NCBI RefSeq assembly: GCF_000981035.1
Contig: NZ_LAYJ01000045.1
Coordinates: 1 to 49,284 of the forward strand
Reading direction: 5' to 3'
Length of the DNA stretch: 49,284 nucleotides
Source of the DNA: Christensenella hongkongensis
Lineage (GTDB): Bacteria > Bacillota > Clostridia > Christensenellales > Christensenellaceae
Shown here: piece by piece, positions 33,898-42,369 of the stretch
How positions within the stretch are numbered: position 1 is the first letter of the stretch
Layout of the letters: the number at the start of each line of letters is the position of its first letter
Translations under genes and position numbers: made by a program
Notes under the pieces: model-generated
The model's database searches: none
Told to the model about the DNA's origin: nothing
What the model saw: only the letters and a program-made list of their open reading frames with translations

Positions 33898-35856
33898 TTA
33901 GCTCTCCTTTTTATAATCTTCGATTGCCTGCCGCAGTTCGTCGTTTGCTGTCTTTTTATCGGTTCCTTTCAGCTGCGCCCCCGCAATGGTAGCGTGGCCC
34001 CCGCCGCCAAGCTTTTCCAGAATACGCTGCACATTAATCCCGCCGATTGACCGTCCGGAAATGATGATCGTATCCCCCTGCCCGCACAACACAAACGAGG
34101 CGTTTATCCCACGGATGCCAATCAGGGAATCCGCGGCCTGCGCCGCAAGCATCTGTGGATTTTTCGCATCGTCCGGGCACCACGAAATCGCAATGCCGTC
34201 CGGCAGAACCTGCGCGTTTTGTACGACGCTCGCCCTTGTGGAAAATGTTTCCAGATCATCCTGGAACAAATGCCTGATAGACGTGGTATCCGCGCCAAGC
34301 TTGCGCAGGTATGAGGCCGCCTCAAATGTCCTGACGCCTGTTTTAAAGGAAAATCCTTTGGTATCGATTGTAATTCCCGCCAAAAGCGATTCCACTTCAA
34401 GCGGTTTGATGTAAATCTTATCTGAGAAATATTCCAGCAGCTCGGTCACCATTTCTGCCGTTGAAGACGCATAAGGCTCCAATAGCGAGAGCGTCGGCAT
34501 TTCAATATGCTCCGTACCGCGCACATGGTGATCGATCACCACAAGCGTCTTTGCTTTGGAAACAAGCTGCGGGGCAATCGTAAACGACGCAATCTGCGTA
34601 TCGAGGATCACCAGCATGGATTGCTCCTCCAGCAAGCTGTTTGCCTCAGCCGGTGTGATCAACACATTATTGTAATCCGGATCGCGCTTCATCTCGTCCA
34701 CAAGCCCCTGCACCGCGGCATTGGATTTATCCAGAACGATATATGCCTTTTTTCCGACCTGCCTCGCGCAGGCAAATATCCCCATCGCCGCCCCCATGCA
34801 GTCAAGGTCCGGCACAGTATGCCCCATAATAATCACACGGTCGCATTGCTCCATCAGGTTTTTCAGGGCGTGGGAAAACATTCTGGCTTTGACGCGCGTA
34901 CGCTTTTCGATCGCCTGCTGTCCGCCGCCATAGAACTTATATCCTGCTTCATCCTTAATGACAGCCTGGTCCCCGCCGCGCCCAAGGGCCAACTCAAGGG
35001 CTGCAATCGCGCTGCGGTTGGCGTCCTCCGGCACATTTCCCACACCCACGCCCACACTGAGCGTAGGCACAACGGCATTTGTCCCCGTATCAACGCGCTT
35101 CACCTCGTCGATAAAAGAAAATTTTGACTGCATCAGCGCCGACAGGTAACGCCGCTCAAAAATCATCAGGTATTTGTCCCTGTCGTATTTCTGGTAAACG
35201 CCTTTAAGGCATTTTGTTTGTTTGGAAATAATACGGTCAATCTCCGCGTCAATATTGGCATGCCTGTTTTGGCTTGTCCCGCGCAGCAAATCGCCATAAT
35301 TATCCACCTGTATGTGCGCGGACGTCGCCATAACCGTCCTGCACAGGTCGGATGCTTCATAAGTGTTTCCCACGTCAATCAGGCGGTAAATCATATAGTC
35401 CACGCCGTCGAACCTGGCAGGTATCGCCTCTTTGAGGTATGTCACGTTGCCGATCTTTACCTTTTTGTCCTTTTCCGGCTTGTATAGCTGCGGAAAAATG
35501 CGAAACAGGTTTTGCCCCTCGCAGCGTCCGCCAGCAAGCAATGCAAATGCAGGATTATGCCAGCCAATCATCCCGTTTTTCCTGGTGATAGCCGTGGGCA
35601 TTGTCACCGCGCTTACGTATTTATCCATCTGCTCCGAGCAGCTGGTCAGGACTTTTCCCGCGATATAAAACCACCGTTCCTTACGCAGCGTCGATATTAC
35701 AAAATACACGATTGCCACAACGAATATCATTACGATCACTGCTGTGCGAAGGCTTGGCGGCTCCATCAGCATCGTCACAAGCAGTGCCGCAGCAAGTAAT
35801 ACCAAAAACACAACAAGCTCTGTCGTTATATAACTGCTTCGTTTTTTCTTCGTCAT
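33898..35856 (-). CDS. gdpP: GdpP-type cyclic-di-AMP phosphodiesterase
   Basis: A 652-residue membrane phosphodiesterase that degrades c-di-AMP and so tunes potassium uptake, osmotic balance and wall stress. Two N-terminal membrane helices (about 8-55) are followed by a degenerate PAS domain and a degenerate GGDEF domain (around DRDKYLMIFERRYL). The DHH domain has GHTVPDLDCMGAAMG and VVIDHHVRG. The DHHA1 domain ends with LGGGGHATIAGAQL. The start has a GAGG site 7 bp upstream; an in-frame earlier start would add an improbable Thr/Trp stretch. It is first in the gdpP-rplI-dnaB-GNAT operon. Confidence 0.95.
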   Translation of the reverse strand: MTKKKRSSYITTELVVFLVLLAAALLVTMLMEPPSLRTAVIVMIFVVAIVYFVISTLRKERWFYIAGKVLTSCSEQMDKYVSAVTMPTAITRKNGMIGWHNPAFALLAGGRCEGQNLFRIFPQLYKPEKDKKVKIGNVTYLKEAIPARFDGVDYMIYRLIDVGNTYEASDLCRTVMATSAHIQVDNYGDLLRGTSQNRHANIDAEIDRIISKQTKCLKGVYQKYDRDKYLMIFERRYLSALMQSKFSFIDEVKRVDTGTNAVVPTLSVGVGVGNVPEDANRSAIAALELALGRGGDQAVIKDEAGYKFYGGGQQAIEKRTRVKARMFSHALKNLMEQCDRVIIMGHTVPDLDCMGAAMGIFACARQVGKKAYIVLDKSNAAVQGLVDEMKRDPDYNNVLITPAEANSLLEEQSMLVILDTQIASFTIAPQLVSKAKTLVVIDHHVRGTEHIEMPTLSLLEPYASSTAEMVTELLEYFSDKIYIKPLEVESLLAGITIDTKGFSFKTGVRTFEAASYLRKLGADTTSIRHLFQDDLETFSTRASVVQNAQVLPDGIAISWCPDDAKNPQMLAAQAADSLIGIRGINASFVLCGQGDTIIISGRSIGGINVQRILEKLGGGGHATIAGAQLKGTDKKTANDELRQAIEDYKKES

Positions 35857-35912
35857 GCTAAGGCCTCTCCACTGCGTGTGTGTACTCAATCCCGACACTA
35901 ATCCATAATATT

Positions 35913-35941
35913 ATATTATAGCCTTTTGGGCATATAGTCAA
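35913..35941 (-). promoter_or_regulatory. Promoter of the gdpP operon
   Basis: Minus strand -35 TTGACT (35936-35941) with -10 TAATAT (35913-35918) at 17 bp, or an overlapping perfect TATAAT (35915-35920) at 15 bp. Confidence 0.6.
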
Positions 35942-35971
35942 CTATACCCCGCCTGTTTTACATTGCGTCAC

Positions 35972-36007
35972 AAAAAAAACAGCGCCCGTTCTTTCGAACA
36001 GACGCTG
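35972..36007 (-). terminator. Terminator of the rplU-rpmA unit
   Basis: A 12-bp stem with two G-U pairs (CAGCGTCTGTTC with GAACGGGCGCTG on the minus strand) capped by a GAAA tetraloop is followed by eight T residues. It starts 12 bp after the rpmA stop. Confidence 0.92.
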
Positions 36008-36019
36008 CCGTTTTTTTCG

Positions 36020-36274
36020 TTAGTTCGCGTAAACGCTTACCTGCTTCTTGTCTCTGCCTTTGCGTTCAAACTTTACAATACCGCTTGTGAGAGCAAACAG
36101 AGTATCATCATTGCCACGGCCTACGCCGTTGCCCGGATGGATTTTTGTCCCTCTCTGGCGAACCAAAATGTTGCCCGCGAGTACATACTGTCCGTCTGAA
36201 CGTTTGATGCCAAGGCGCTTCGATTCGGAGTCGCGTCCGTTTCTTGAACTACCTACACCCTTCTTATGTGCCAT
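36020..36274 (-). CDS. rpmA: Ribosomal protein bL27, without N-terminal extension
   Basis: An 84-residue protein of the peptidyl-transferase region. It begins [20 protein letters not shown], the form seen in Gram-negative bacteria. Most Firmicutes carry a roughly nine-residue extension (ending in a phenylalanine pair before the A-x-K-K-G core) that the protease Prp removes. Upstream in frame there is only GTG-Ile-His, too short for such an extension. A GAGGTG site lies 8 bp before the ATG. It follows rplU by 35 bp with no prp gene between. Confidence 0.96.
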   Translation of the reverse strand: MAHKKGVGSSRNGRDSESKRLGIKRSDGQYVLAGNILVRQRGTKIHPGNGVGRGNDDTLFALTSGIVKFERKGRDKKQVSVYAN

Positions 36275-36309
36275 GTGAATCACACCTCGCTTCTACGTTA
36301 AATTCCTGA

Positions 36310-36909
36310 TTATTCTGCGTCTTTTTTAGCAGTTTCTTTCTTCTCAGCTGTTTTTGCAGCCGGCTTCTTTGCCGTTGTTACCTTTTTCTCGCCTGTCGCA
36401 GCCGGTTTCTTTGCCGCGGGCTTCTTTGCAGCAGCCGGTTTTTCCGCCGTTGCTTTTGCCGGTTTTTCTGCAGCCGGTTTCTTTGCAGCCGTTGTCTTCT
36501 TAGCTTCCGTCTTTGCAGCCGTTGCCTTTTCTGCTTTCACAGTCTTTTCAGCTGTTTCCACTTTTGCAGCTTTCGCCGGTTTTTCTTTTGCAGGAGCAAC
36601 TTCCGAGCCAACCTGAGTGATTTCCACTTTTGTATACGGCTGTCTGTGTCCCTGTTTTTTGCGATAGTCTTTTTTTGGCTTATACTTGAACACGATCACT
36701 TTTTTCGCTTTATCTTGCGCAAGCACTTTGCCTTTGACCGCAACATCCTTCAAAATCGGATCACCGACGGCAACTTTCTTGCCATCCGATGTCAGTAAAG
36801 CTTCAAAAGCGACCTCGCTGCCTACCTCTGCGTCGAGCTTCTCAACCTTGATGACCATTCCAGGTTCTACTTTATACTGCTTACCGCCTGATTTGATAAT
36901 TGCATACAT
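36310..36909 (-). CDS. rplU: Ribosomal protein bL21 with a long Lys/Ala-rich C-terminal tail
   Basis: A 199-residue protein. Residues 1 to about 103 are ordinary L21 (MYAIIKSGGKQYKVEPGMVI, later FKYKPKKDYRKKQGHRQPYT). The last 95 or so residues are a low-complexity tail of Lys, Ala, Pro, Thr and Glu with repeated A-A-K-K-P-A and A-E-K-P-A units, like histone H1-type tails. There is no stop, frameshift or new start at the junction, so the tail is a genuine in-frame extension. The start has a GGGAGG site. It is co-transcribed with rpmA behind a structured leader. Confidence 0.95.
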   Translation of the reverse strand: MYAIIKSGGKQYKVEPGMVIKVEKLDAEVGSEVAFEALLTSDGKKVAVGDPILKDVAVKGKVLAQDKAKKVIVFKYKPKKDYRKKQGHRQPYTKVEITQVGSEVAPAKEKPAKAAKVETAEKTVKAEKATAAKTEAKKTTAAKKPAAEKPAKATAEKPAAAKKPAAKKPAATGEKKVTTAKKPAAKTAEKKETAKKDAE

Positions 36910-36992
36910 AACATTTACCTCCCTTGCCCAGTCTCGCCGCAATCGGTCCATATCCTGCGATATGCGTTTCGCACCTTATGCGAGCGGCTCAG
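36910..36992 (-). promoter_or_regulatory. Structured leader of rplU-rpmA (L21-leader candidate)
   Basis: The 5' untranslated RNA can fold into a three-way junction. A closing stem GCCGC/GCGGC (36984-36988 and 36936-36940) encloses two hairpins: TCGCA-loop-TGCGA (36969-36983) and CATATC-GCAG-GATATG (36949-36964). Such a leader before rplU in Firmicutes fits the L21 leader class, an autoregulatory element bound by a ribosomal protein. I cannot check the covariance model. Confidence 0.65.
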
Positions 36993-36998
36993 TTAAAT

Positions 36999-37027
36999 AT
37001 GTTACCACACAAAGCGGCCTCTGTCAA
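36999..37027 (-). promoter_or_regulatory. rplU promoter overlapping the rng stop codon
   Basis: Minus strand -35 TTGACA (37022-37027, perfect) covers the rng stop codon, and -10 TAACAT (36999-37004) follows after 17 bp. It allows rplU-rpmA to be expressed independently of rng. Confidence 0.75.
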
Positions 37028-38553
37028 CAAAAAACCTGTGTGTCAGACAGGGAGTTCTTGTCTGTAATGCGCGTTATGACGATCTGCTCCGGATGCGCGT
37101 TCGGCACACTGCGAATAAAGAAGTGCGCATTTTCATAATGCGGGAGCACAGCCTGGTTCTGGTTGTTGCGCGAAACAATATAATTCGCGAGATTGCCGTT
37201 CACCTCTACCACGAACATTCCCTGCTCGTCCGGGTTTACCGTGCGGATAATTTCCCTTCTCAGGCGCATTGCCATATTTTCCAGATTGTATACCCTTCCG
37301 GAGCCGCTGCAGCACGGGCATGTTGTCTGCGTGAGCGAAGAAAGCTTACGTCGCGTTTTCTTGCGCGTCATTTCCACAAGCCCAAGCTCTGTCATGCCGA
37401 TCACGTTGGATTTGGTCCTGTCGTTTTTGAGCGCACGCGTGAGCTCATCCACAACCTTTTGTTTGTTCTCCTCATTATCCATGTCGATAAAATCGATCAC
37501 AATGATACCGCTTATGTCGCGCAGCCGAAGCTGCTTGGCAATTTCCTGCGCCGCTTCGATGTTGGCGTTTAGAATGGTATCCTGCAGGTTGTCCTCGCCG
37601 ATGTATTTACCGGTATTGACGTCCACCACAGTGAGCGCCTCCGTCTCGTCGATCACAAGATAACAGCCGTTTTTCATCCACACCTTGCGCTGCAGCGCTT
37701 TGCTGATTTTATCTTCAATCTCGTAGTAATCAAAAATATTCCCTTCATGCTCAAACAGCTTCAGCTTGCCGTCCATGCCCGGTGAAATAATATTGACCAC
37801 CGCAAGAACCTTGTCATAATAATCCTTGTCGTTGATGATAAATTCGGAAACGTCCGCTGTGAACATATCGCGCACCGTACGGAACAACAGTGTTTCCTCT
37901 GCGTGTATCAGGCGCGGAGCGCTCACAAAGTCCGCTTTTTCCTGAACTTTCTGCCAAAGGCGCACGAGGAATTTCAACTCTGCCTCAATTTCCTCCGGAT
38001 CCGACTTTTCAGCCACGGTACGCACGATCACGCCCATGTCCTTGGGTTTGATCTCTGTCAGGAACTCTTTAAGCTCTTCACGTTTTTTTTCATCCGCAAT
38101 ACGCCGCGAAACGCCGACATGGTCTACCGTAGGCATCAAAACAAGCATCCTGCCCGGCAGGGTAATGTGCGTTGTGACGCGCGCGCCTTTCGTGCCGCCC
38201 GGCTGCTTCAAAACCTGCACCATAATTTCCTGATTCGGCTTTAAAAGCTCCTTGATGTTGGGCACTTCCAGCTTTTTCTTCACCGGGCCTTCGTCCGCGT
38301 TTTCGTCAAAAATAAAATCCGACTCGTCGCAAAGAATATCCCCTGCGTATAAAAACGCATTTTTGTCGAGCCCTACATCTACAAACGCAGCCTGCATTCC
38401 CGGCAAAATATTGGCAACCCTACCCTTATAAATATTTCCGACGAGGCGTTCCTTGCCGCGTGTCTCCACCTGGATTTCGACAAGATCCCCATCATCGAGC
38501 AGCGCAACCCGCGCTTCATGCGCATTTGCATCGGCTATGATTTTTTTAATCAT
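37024..38553 (-). CDS. rng: Ribonuclease E/G family endoribonuclease
   Basis: A 509-residue single-strand-specific endoribonuclease for rRNA and mRNA processing. An S1 RNA-binding domain lies near residues 35-125 (LVGNIYKGRVANILPGMQAAFVDVG in two parts). The DNase-I-like catalytic region has ETEALTVVDVNTGKYIG and IVIDFIDMDNEE, holding the two catalytic aspartates. The zinc-link cysteines are in TTCPCCSGSGRVYN. It has the RNase G layout without a degradosome tail. It lies upstream of rplU, as usual in Clostridia. An AAGGAG site precedes the ATG. Confidence 0.95.
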   Translation of the reverse strand: MIKKIIADANAHEARVALLDDGDLVEIQVETRGKERLVGNIYKGRVANILPGMQAAFVDVGLDKNAFLYAGDILCDESDFIFDENADEGPVKKKLEVPNIKELLKPNQEIMVQVLKQPGGTKGARVTTHITLPGRMLVLMPTVDHVGVSRRIADEKKREELKEFLTEIKPKDMGVIVRTVAEKSDPEEIEAELKFLVRLWQKVQEKADFVSAPRLIHAEETLLFRTVRDMFTADVSEFIINDKDYYDKVLAVVNIISPGMDGKLKLFEHEGNIFDYYEIEDKISKALQRKVWMKNGCYLVIDETEALTVVDVNTGKYIGEDNLQDTILNANIEAAQEIAKQLRLRDISGIIVIDFIDMDNEENKQKVVDELTRALKNDRTKSNVIGMTELGLVEMTRKKTRRKLSSLTQTTCPCCSGSGRVYNLENMAMRLRREIIRTVNPDEQGMFVVEVNGNLANYIVSRNNQNQAVLPHYENAHFFIRSVPNAHPEQIVITRITDKNSLSDTQVFC

Positions 38554-38580
38554 TCCAATCTCCTTAAACTTTTTAAAAAA

Positions 38581-39243
38581 CTATATCTCACTAAACGGCA
38601 TCACTTCGCCGTTCACAATCGCGTAACATTCCTTCCGGCAAATGTCGCAGTCCATTTCCGCCGCATCCATCTCAAGACGCAGAACGTTTGCAACCACAGC
38701 CGGATTCAAAGCGCCGTCGTTAGCGTTTTTTACAAGCAGCGAGACGACTTTACCATTGGTATCCGCTTTTAAAATCAGTGGGCGGATATCTATTTCCCTG
38801 CCTTTCCTGTCCCTTGCCATATAGTGCCCGGAAGCAGTCAACGCCATCACAGCATCTTTTATTTTAACATATTCCCCATCATTTTCAAAATGAAAATTGA
38901 GTTCGTAAAGCGCGCTATGGTTGTGCGCCATCAGCTTTTTATTGTCTTTTGCCATATGCACGTGCAGAATGCGTATCTCCTCCGGGAAAACCGAATTGAA
39001 CGCTTCCTTCATTTCTTCCGGCGGCATTTCCGATGCAAGCGACAGCTCCAGGTAATCGCCGTCCGTTGCGTATCCCACTGAGAGCGGGGAGGCAAACGAC
39101 ATCACAATATGCGGATTAAAACCATGCGAATATTCCGCGTCGATACGCGCACGGCGAACCGCCCGTCCAAACGTGCGTTGCATATCCAGATGTGAAATAT
39201 ACTTTGCCGCGCCATGGCGGCTGTATTTGATAATCGCTTTCAT
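38581..39243 (-). CDS. TIGR03936 family radical-SAM-associated protein (DUF2344)
   Basis: A 220-residue protein that always accompanies the TIGR03960 radical SAM enzyme in Firmicutes. The N-terminus KYSRHGAAKYISHLDMQRTFGRAVRRARI (opening part KYSRHGAAKYISHLDM) and the segment YSHGFNPHIVMSFASPLSVG are typical. A CDICRKEC motif near 200 may bind metal. Its ATG overlaps the stop of the upstream gene (ATGA), so they are translated together. An RNA-modification role has been suggested for the pair but is not proven. Confidence 0.9.
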   Translation of the reverse strand: MKAIIKYSRHGAAKYISHLDMQRTFGRAVRRARIDAEYSHGFNPHIVMSFASPLSVGYATDGDYLELSLASEMPPEEMKEAFNSVFPEEIRILHVHMAKDNKKLMAHNHSALYELNFHFENDGEYVKIKDAVMALTASGHYMARDRKGREIDIRPLILKADTNGKVVSLLVKNANDGALNPAVVANVLRLEMDAAEMDCDICRKECYAIVNGEVMPFSEI

Positions 39244-41060
39244 ACTTTTTCTCTCGTCACAAACCCGCAGTCTTTTTGCAGGCCGCAACCCGCGCAGCGT
39301 TTCCTGCACTCGGGCGTTGTCGTTTCTGCATAGGCCTTCGCGCGTTCTTTGAGCAGGAACGCCTTGTCGATCCGGCAGTTGATGTGCTCAAACGGCATCA
39401 TTTCCTCATCGCTGCGCACACGGTTTGCGTAGAAAGCGGGATCGATCCCGCAACGTTCAAACGCCTCCAGATAGCGCTCCAAAGAAAAATGCTCATTCCA
39501 CGCATCAAAAACCGCACCGTTTTTGTATGCGTCCAGCAGCGCAGCGGAAAGCCTCCTGTCCCCTCTTGCAAGCACCGCTTCAAGAAAGCTCAGCGACGAA
39601 TCGTGATAGCTGAACTTCACGCCCTTCATTTTGAGCTTGCCGCGCAGGAACTGCTGCTTTTGCCGAAGCTCCTCCATGGTGTCCTGCGCCTCCCACATGA
39701 AAGGCGTACAGGGCTTGGGTACAAAACAGGAAGCCGAAACGTTGATATTAATAAACCCATTGCGTTTTTCCCTTGGCACGCTGTAAAACGCCTCCCTGAT
39801 TTCACGAACCAGGTTTGCAATCCCAGTAAGGTCGTCGTAGGTTTCTGTCGGAAGTCCGATCATAAAATAAAGCTTTACTGTGGAAACGCCGCTTTCAAAC
39901 GCACGCACCACGGTTTTCATGATCATTTCCTGTGTGATATTTTTATTGATCACATCGCGCAGGCGCTGCGTACCCGCCTCGGGCGCAAACGTAAGGCCTG
40001 TTTTACGCACTTGCTGCAGGCCCGCTGCCAAATCCTTTTCAAAGCTGTCCACCCGCAGCGAGGGAAGCGAAACCGACACCCTTTGTGCGGAAAATTCATC
40101 CACCAGTCCTCCCACAAGCTCGTCGATTTGCGAGTAATCGCCTGACGATAGCGAGGAAAGCGAAATTTCATCATACCCGGTAGACTCGATCACACTTCGC
40201 GCCGTATCCCGCACCGTCTGCGCTTTGCGTTCGCGCACCGGCCTCATTGCAAAGCCTGCCTGACAAAAGCGGCAGCCGCGGGGGCAGCCGCGCATAATTT
40301 CCAGCGTGCACCTGTCATGTACCGTATTTATATACGGCAAAACCGGCTTTCTGATTGTCTGCTCAGCGTCAAAATCCTTTACGATCCGCCTTGTTACGGT
40401 CTGCGGCGCGCCTTCCTTTGGCGTAATCGAACGAATCGTACCATCCTCATGATAGGTTATCCCGTACAAAGACGGCACGTAAATCCCATCGATCTGCGCC
40501 GCCTCCCGCAAAAACGCCTGGCGCGAAAATCCCGCTTTTTTATGCCGCCGATAAAGCGCGATCAGCTCGCGCGTTACCTCCTCGCCCTCACCAACTGCGA
40601 ACAAATCAAAAAAATCGGCAACGGGCTCCGGATTTATCGTACAGGCTCCGCCGCCCAGAACAAGCGGATCGCCATCGCCCCGATCCTTTGAAAGCAGCGG
40701 GATGCGCCCCAGCTCAAGCATCGTAAGCACATTGGAATAACACATCTCGTAGGAAAGATTGATCCCTACAATATCAAATTCACAAAGCGGCTTTTTCGTT
40801 TCCAAAGACCGAAGCGGTTCCTCCCCGCTTCTCAGCTGCTCTATCATATCCACCCACGGGCAGAATACGCGCTGCGCGTAAACGCCGTCGATGGCGTTAA
40901 TTACCTCATATAATATATTGATTCCAAGGTGGCTCATTCCAACCTCGTATGTATCCGCAAAACACATTGCAAAATCCACTTCCGCGTTTTGCTTGTAAAC
41001 GGAATTCAATTCCCCCCCGGTATACCGCGCGGGCTTTTCCACATGATCCAGTATTGACAA
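39240..41060 (-). CDS. TIGR03960 family B12-binding-type radical SAM protein
   Basis: A 606-residue radical SAM enzyme. A cobalamin-binding-like N-terminal domain (about 30-160; DTYEVGMSHLGINILYEVIN) precedes the SAM barrel with the 4Fe-4S motif CPRGCRFC (C259, C263, C266). Later conserved parts are FAPEAGTQRLRDVINKNI and FMIGLPTETYDDL. The C-terminus has a cysteine-rich CRKRCAGCGLQKDC motif that could hold a second cluster. It starts with TTG after an AGGAG site. A 16-bp palindrome lies upstream. Substrate unknown; it works with the DUF2344 protein. Confidence 0.92.
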   Translation of the reverse strand: MSILDHVEKPARYTGGELNSVYKQNAEVDFAMCFADTYEVGMSHLGINILYEVINAIDGVYAQRVFCPWVDMIEQLRSGEEPLRSLETKKPLCEFDIVGINLSYEMCYSNVLTMLELGRIPLLSKDRGDGDPLVLGGGACTINPEPVADFFDLFAVGEGEEVTRELIALYRRHKKAGFSRQAFLREAAQIDGIYVPSLYGITYHEDGTIRSITPKEGAPQTVTRRIVKDFDAEQTIRKPVLPYINTVHDRCTLEIMRGCPRGCRFCQAGFAMRPVRERKAQTVRDTARSVIESTGYDEISLSSLSSGDYSQIDELVGGLVDEFSAQRVSVSLPSLRVDSFEKDLAAGLQQVRKTGLTFAPEAGTQRLRDVINKNITQEMIMKTVVRAFESGVSTVKLYFMIGLPTETYDDLTGIANLVREIREAFYSVPREKRNGFININVSASCFVPKPCTPFMWEAQDTMEELRQKQQFLRGKLKMKGVKFSYHDSSLSFLEAVLARGDRRLSAALLDAYKNGAVFDAWNEHFSLERYLEAFERCGIDPAFYANRVRSDEEMMPFEHINCRIDKAFLLKERAKAYAETTTPECRKRCAGCGLQKDCGFVTREKV

Positions 41061-41089
41061 TTTCTACTCCTGACAACCTCTAAAATTTT

Positions 41090-41105
41090 ATATCGCCGGC
41101 GATAT
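41090..41105. promoter_or_regulatory. 16-bp perfect palindrome before the radical SAM pair
   Basis: ATATCGCCGGCGATAT lies between the rodA stop and the TTG start of the radical SAM gene, 30 bp before that start. On the minus strand it overlaps a TATAAA-like -10. It could be an operator; no matching copy was noticed elsewhere in the window. Confidence 0.4.
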
Positions 41106-41135
41106 CCGCACAGGCTTAATCCGTAACATTCTTTC

Positions 41136-42302
41136 CTATTGCCCCTGCCATCTCTGCCTGCGCATATCCACGCTGATCACCATGCCAAACGCAATACAGT
41201 TTGTGACCATGCTGGAGCCGCCGTACGAGAAGAACGGCAAAGGAATGCCCGTTACAGGCAATATGCCCAAATTCATACCGATGTTTTCCACCACATGGAA
41301 CAACGTCATTGCGGCAACGCCAACGATAATATATGCCCCAAAATCGTCTTTGGCGCGAAGCGCAAGCATAAACGTGCGTCCAATCAACAGAAAATACAGG
41401 ATGATTAATATCAGGCCGCCCAAAAAGCCGAACGCTTCTACCGTCACCGCAAATATAAAGTCATTGTGTTTTTCAGGCACATAATTCAGCTGTGAAAGCG
41501 ATCCCGGCGCGAACAGGCCTTTTCCAAGGAACTGCCCGGAACCGATGGCAAGCTTTGCCTGATCTACCTGCATCGTTGCGTCTGCGCTCTGTGCGCTCGG
41601 ATTAAAGAAGGACAGGATACGCTGCTGCTGGTAGTCCTTCATGGAAAACCACAGGATAGGAGCCGCAATCGCAATGATCAGCAGCAACCACAGCACCACC
41701 TTCCAGTGCACCTTGCCCATAAACAGCATCGCGGCAAAAATGAACAAATATACGACAGCCGTACCAAAGTCCGGTTGTATCATAATCAGCACGACAGGGA
41801 TCATCACGCGCCACAATGCCGGAAAAATATCCCTCATCGTCTGCAGCCCGTCGTCGTTTCCTTCCGTTTTATCGGATAATACCTTTGCAAGGACAATAAT
41901 AATCAGCACCTTACAGACTTCGCCCGGCTGGAATCCACGGTTTCCGATCATAAACCAACCTGTCGTCCCGTTCTGTTCGCTGCCAAGAAACATAACCGCC
42001 ACAAGCAGCGCCACCGTCGCCCAATACAGCAGGTCTGTGATATGCGCGACGCTGTGGTAGTCCACCAGCATTACCAAAAACATACAGAAAAGGCCGACGA
42101 TAAAAAATATGACCTGCCACATCGCGGAATTCAGGTTCAGGTTTGCGAAAAATTCCGCAAACGTTTTTTCATCGCCTGTAAACGGGCTTGCCGTTGCATT
42201 TACAATGGAAAGCACGCTGTAGCCTACCAGTATGAAAATAATCACAACCAGCGTCCAGTCCACGTATTTCCACATGTTTTTGTTAATTACTTTTGTCTTC
42301 AT
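41136..42302 (-). CDS. rodA: RodA/FtsW-family glycosyltransferase
   Basis: A 388-residue SEDS protein, a ten-helix peptidoglycan polymerase. Landmarks are WFMIGNRGFQPGEVCKVLIIIVLAK in part, the IQPDFGTAVVYLFIF segment with the catalytic-type aspartate, FIFAVTVEAFGFLGG, and the C-terminal LPVTGIPLPFFSYGGSSM. I call it RodA rather than FtsW because it lies in the elongation cluster with mreCD and mrdA. It is the last gene of the cluster, separated from minE by a terminator, so it may have its own promoter. A GGAG site precedes the ATG. Confidence 0.9.
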   Translation of the reverse strand: MKTKVINKNMWKYVDWTLVVIIFILVGYSVLSIVNATASPFTGDEKTFAEFFANLNLNSAMWQVIFFIVGLFCMFLVMLVDYHSVAHITDLLYWATVALLVAVMFLGSEQNGTTGWFMIGNRGFQPGEVCKVLIIIVLAKVLSDKTEGNDDGLQTMRDIFPALWRVMIPVVLIMIQPDFGTAVVYLFIFAAMLFMGKVHWKVVLWLLLIIAIAAPILWFSMKDYQQQRILSFFNPSAQSADATMQVDQAKLAIGSGQFLGKGLFAPGSLSQLNYVPEKHNDFIFAVTVEAFGFLGGLILIILYFLLIGRTFMLALRAKDDFGAYIIVGVAAMTLFHVVENIGMNLGILPVTGIPLPFFSYGGSSMVTNCIAFGMVISVDMRRQRWQGQ

Positions 42303-42322
42303 CCGTTCTCCGTTATTTTACA

Positions 42323-42351
42323 AAAAGACCGCGCACGCAACACGGTCTTTT
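42323..42351 (-). terminator. Terminator between minE and rodA
   Basis: A 9-bp stem (AAAAGACCG with CGGTCTTTT) with an 11-nt loop, the closing T run forming part of the stem on the minus strand. It lies 18 bp after the minE stop and may give partial readthrough into rodA. Confidence 0.7.
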
Positions 42352-42369
42352 GATTAATACGTCCCTTGC

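Noticed and set aside
36310-36600. L21 tail as a separate downstream gene fused by sequencing error
   Set aside because: The tail is continuous in frame, has no internal start with a ribosome binding site and encodes only low-complexity sequence, not a domain.
39276-40145. 289-codon open frame antisense to the radical SAM gene
   Set aside because: Opposite a clear TIGR03960 protein, no start signal and no family resemblance.
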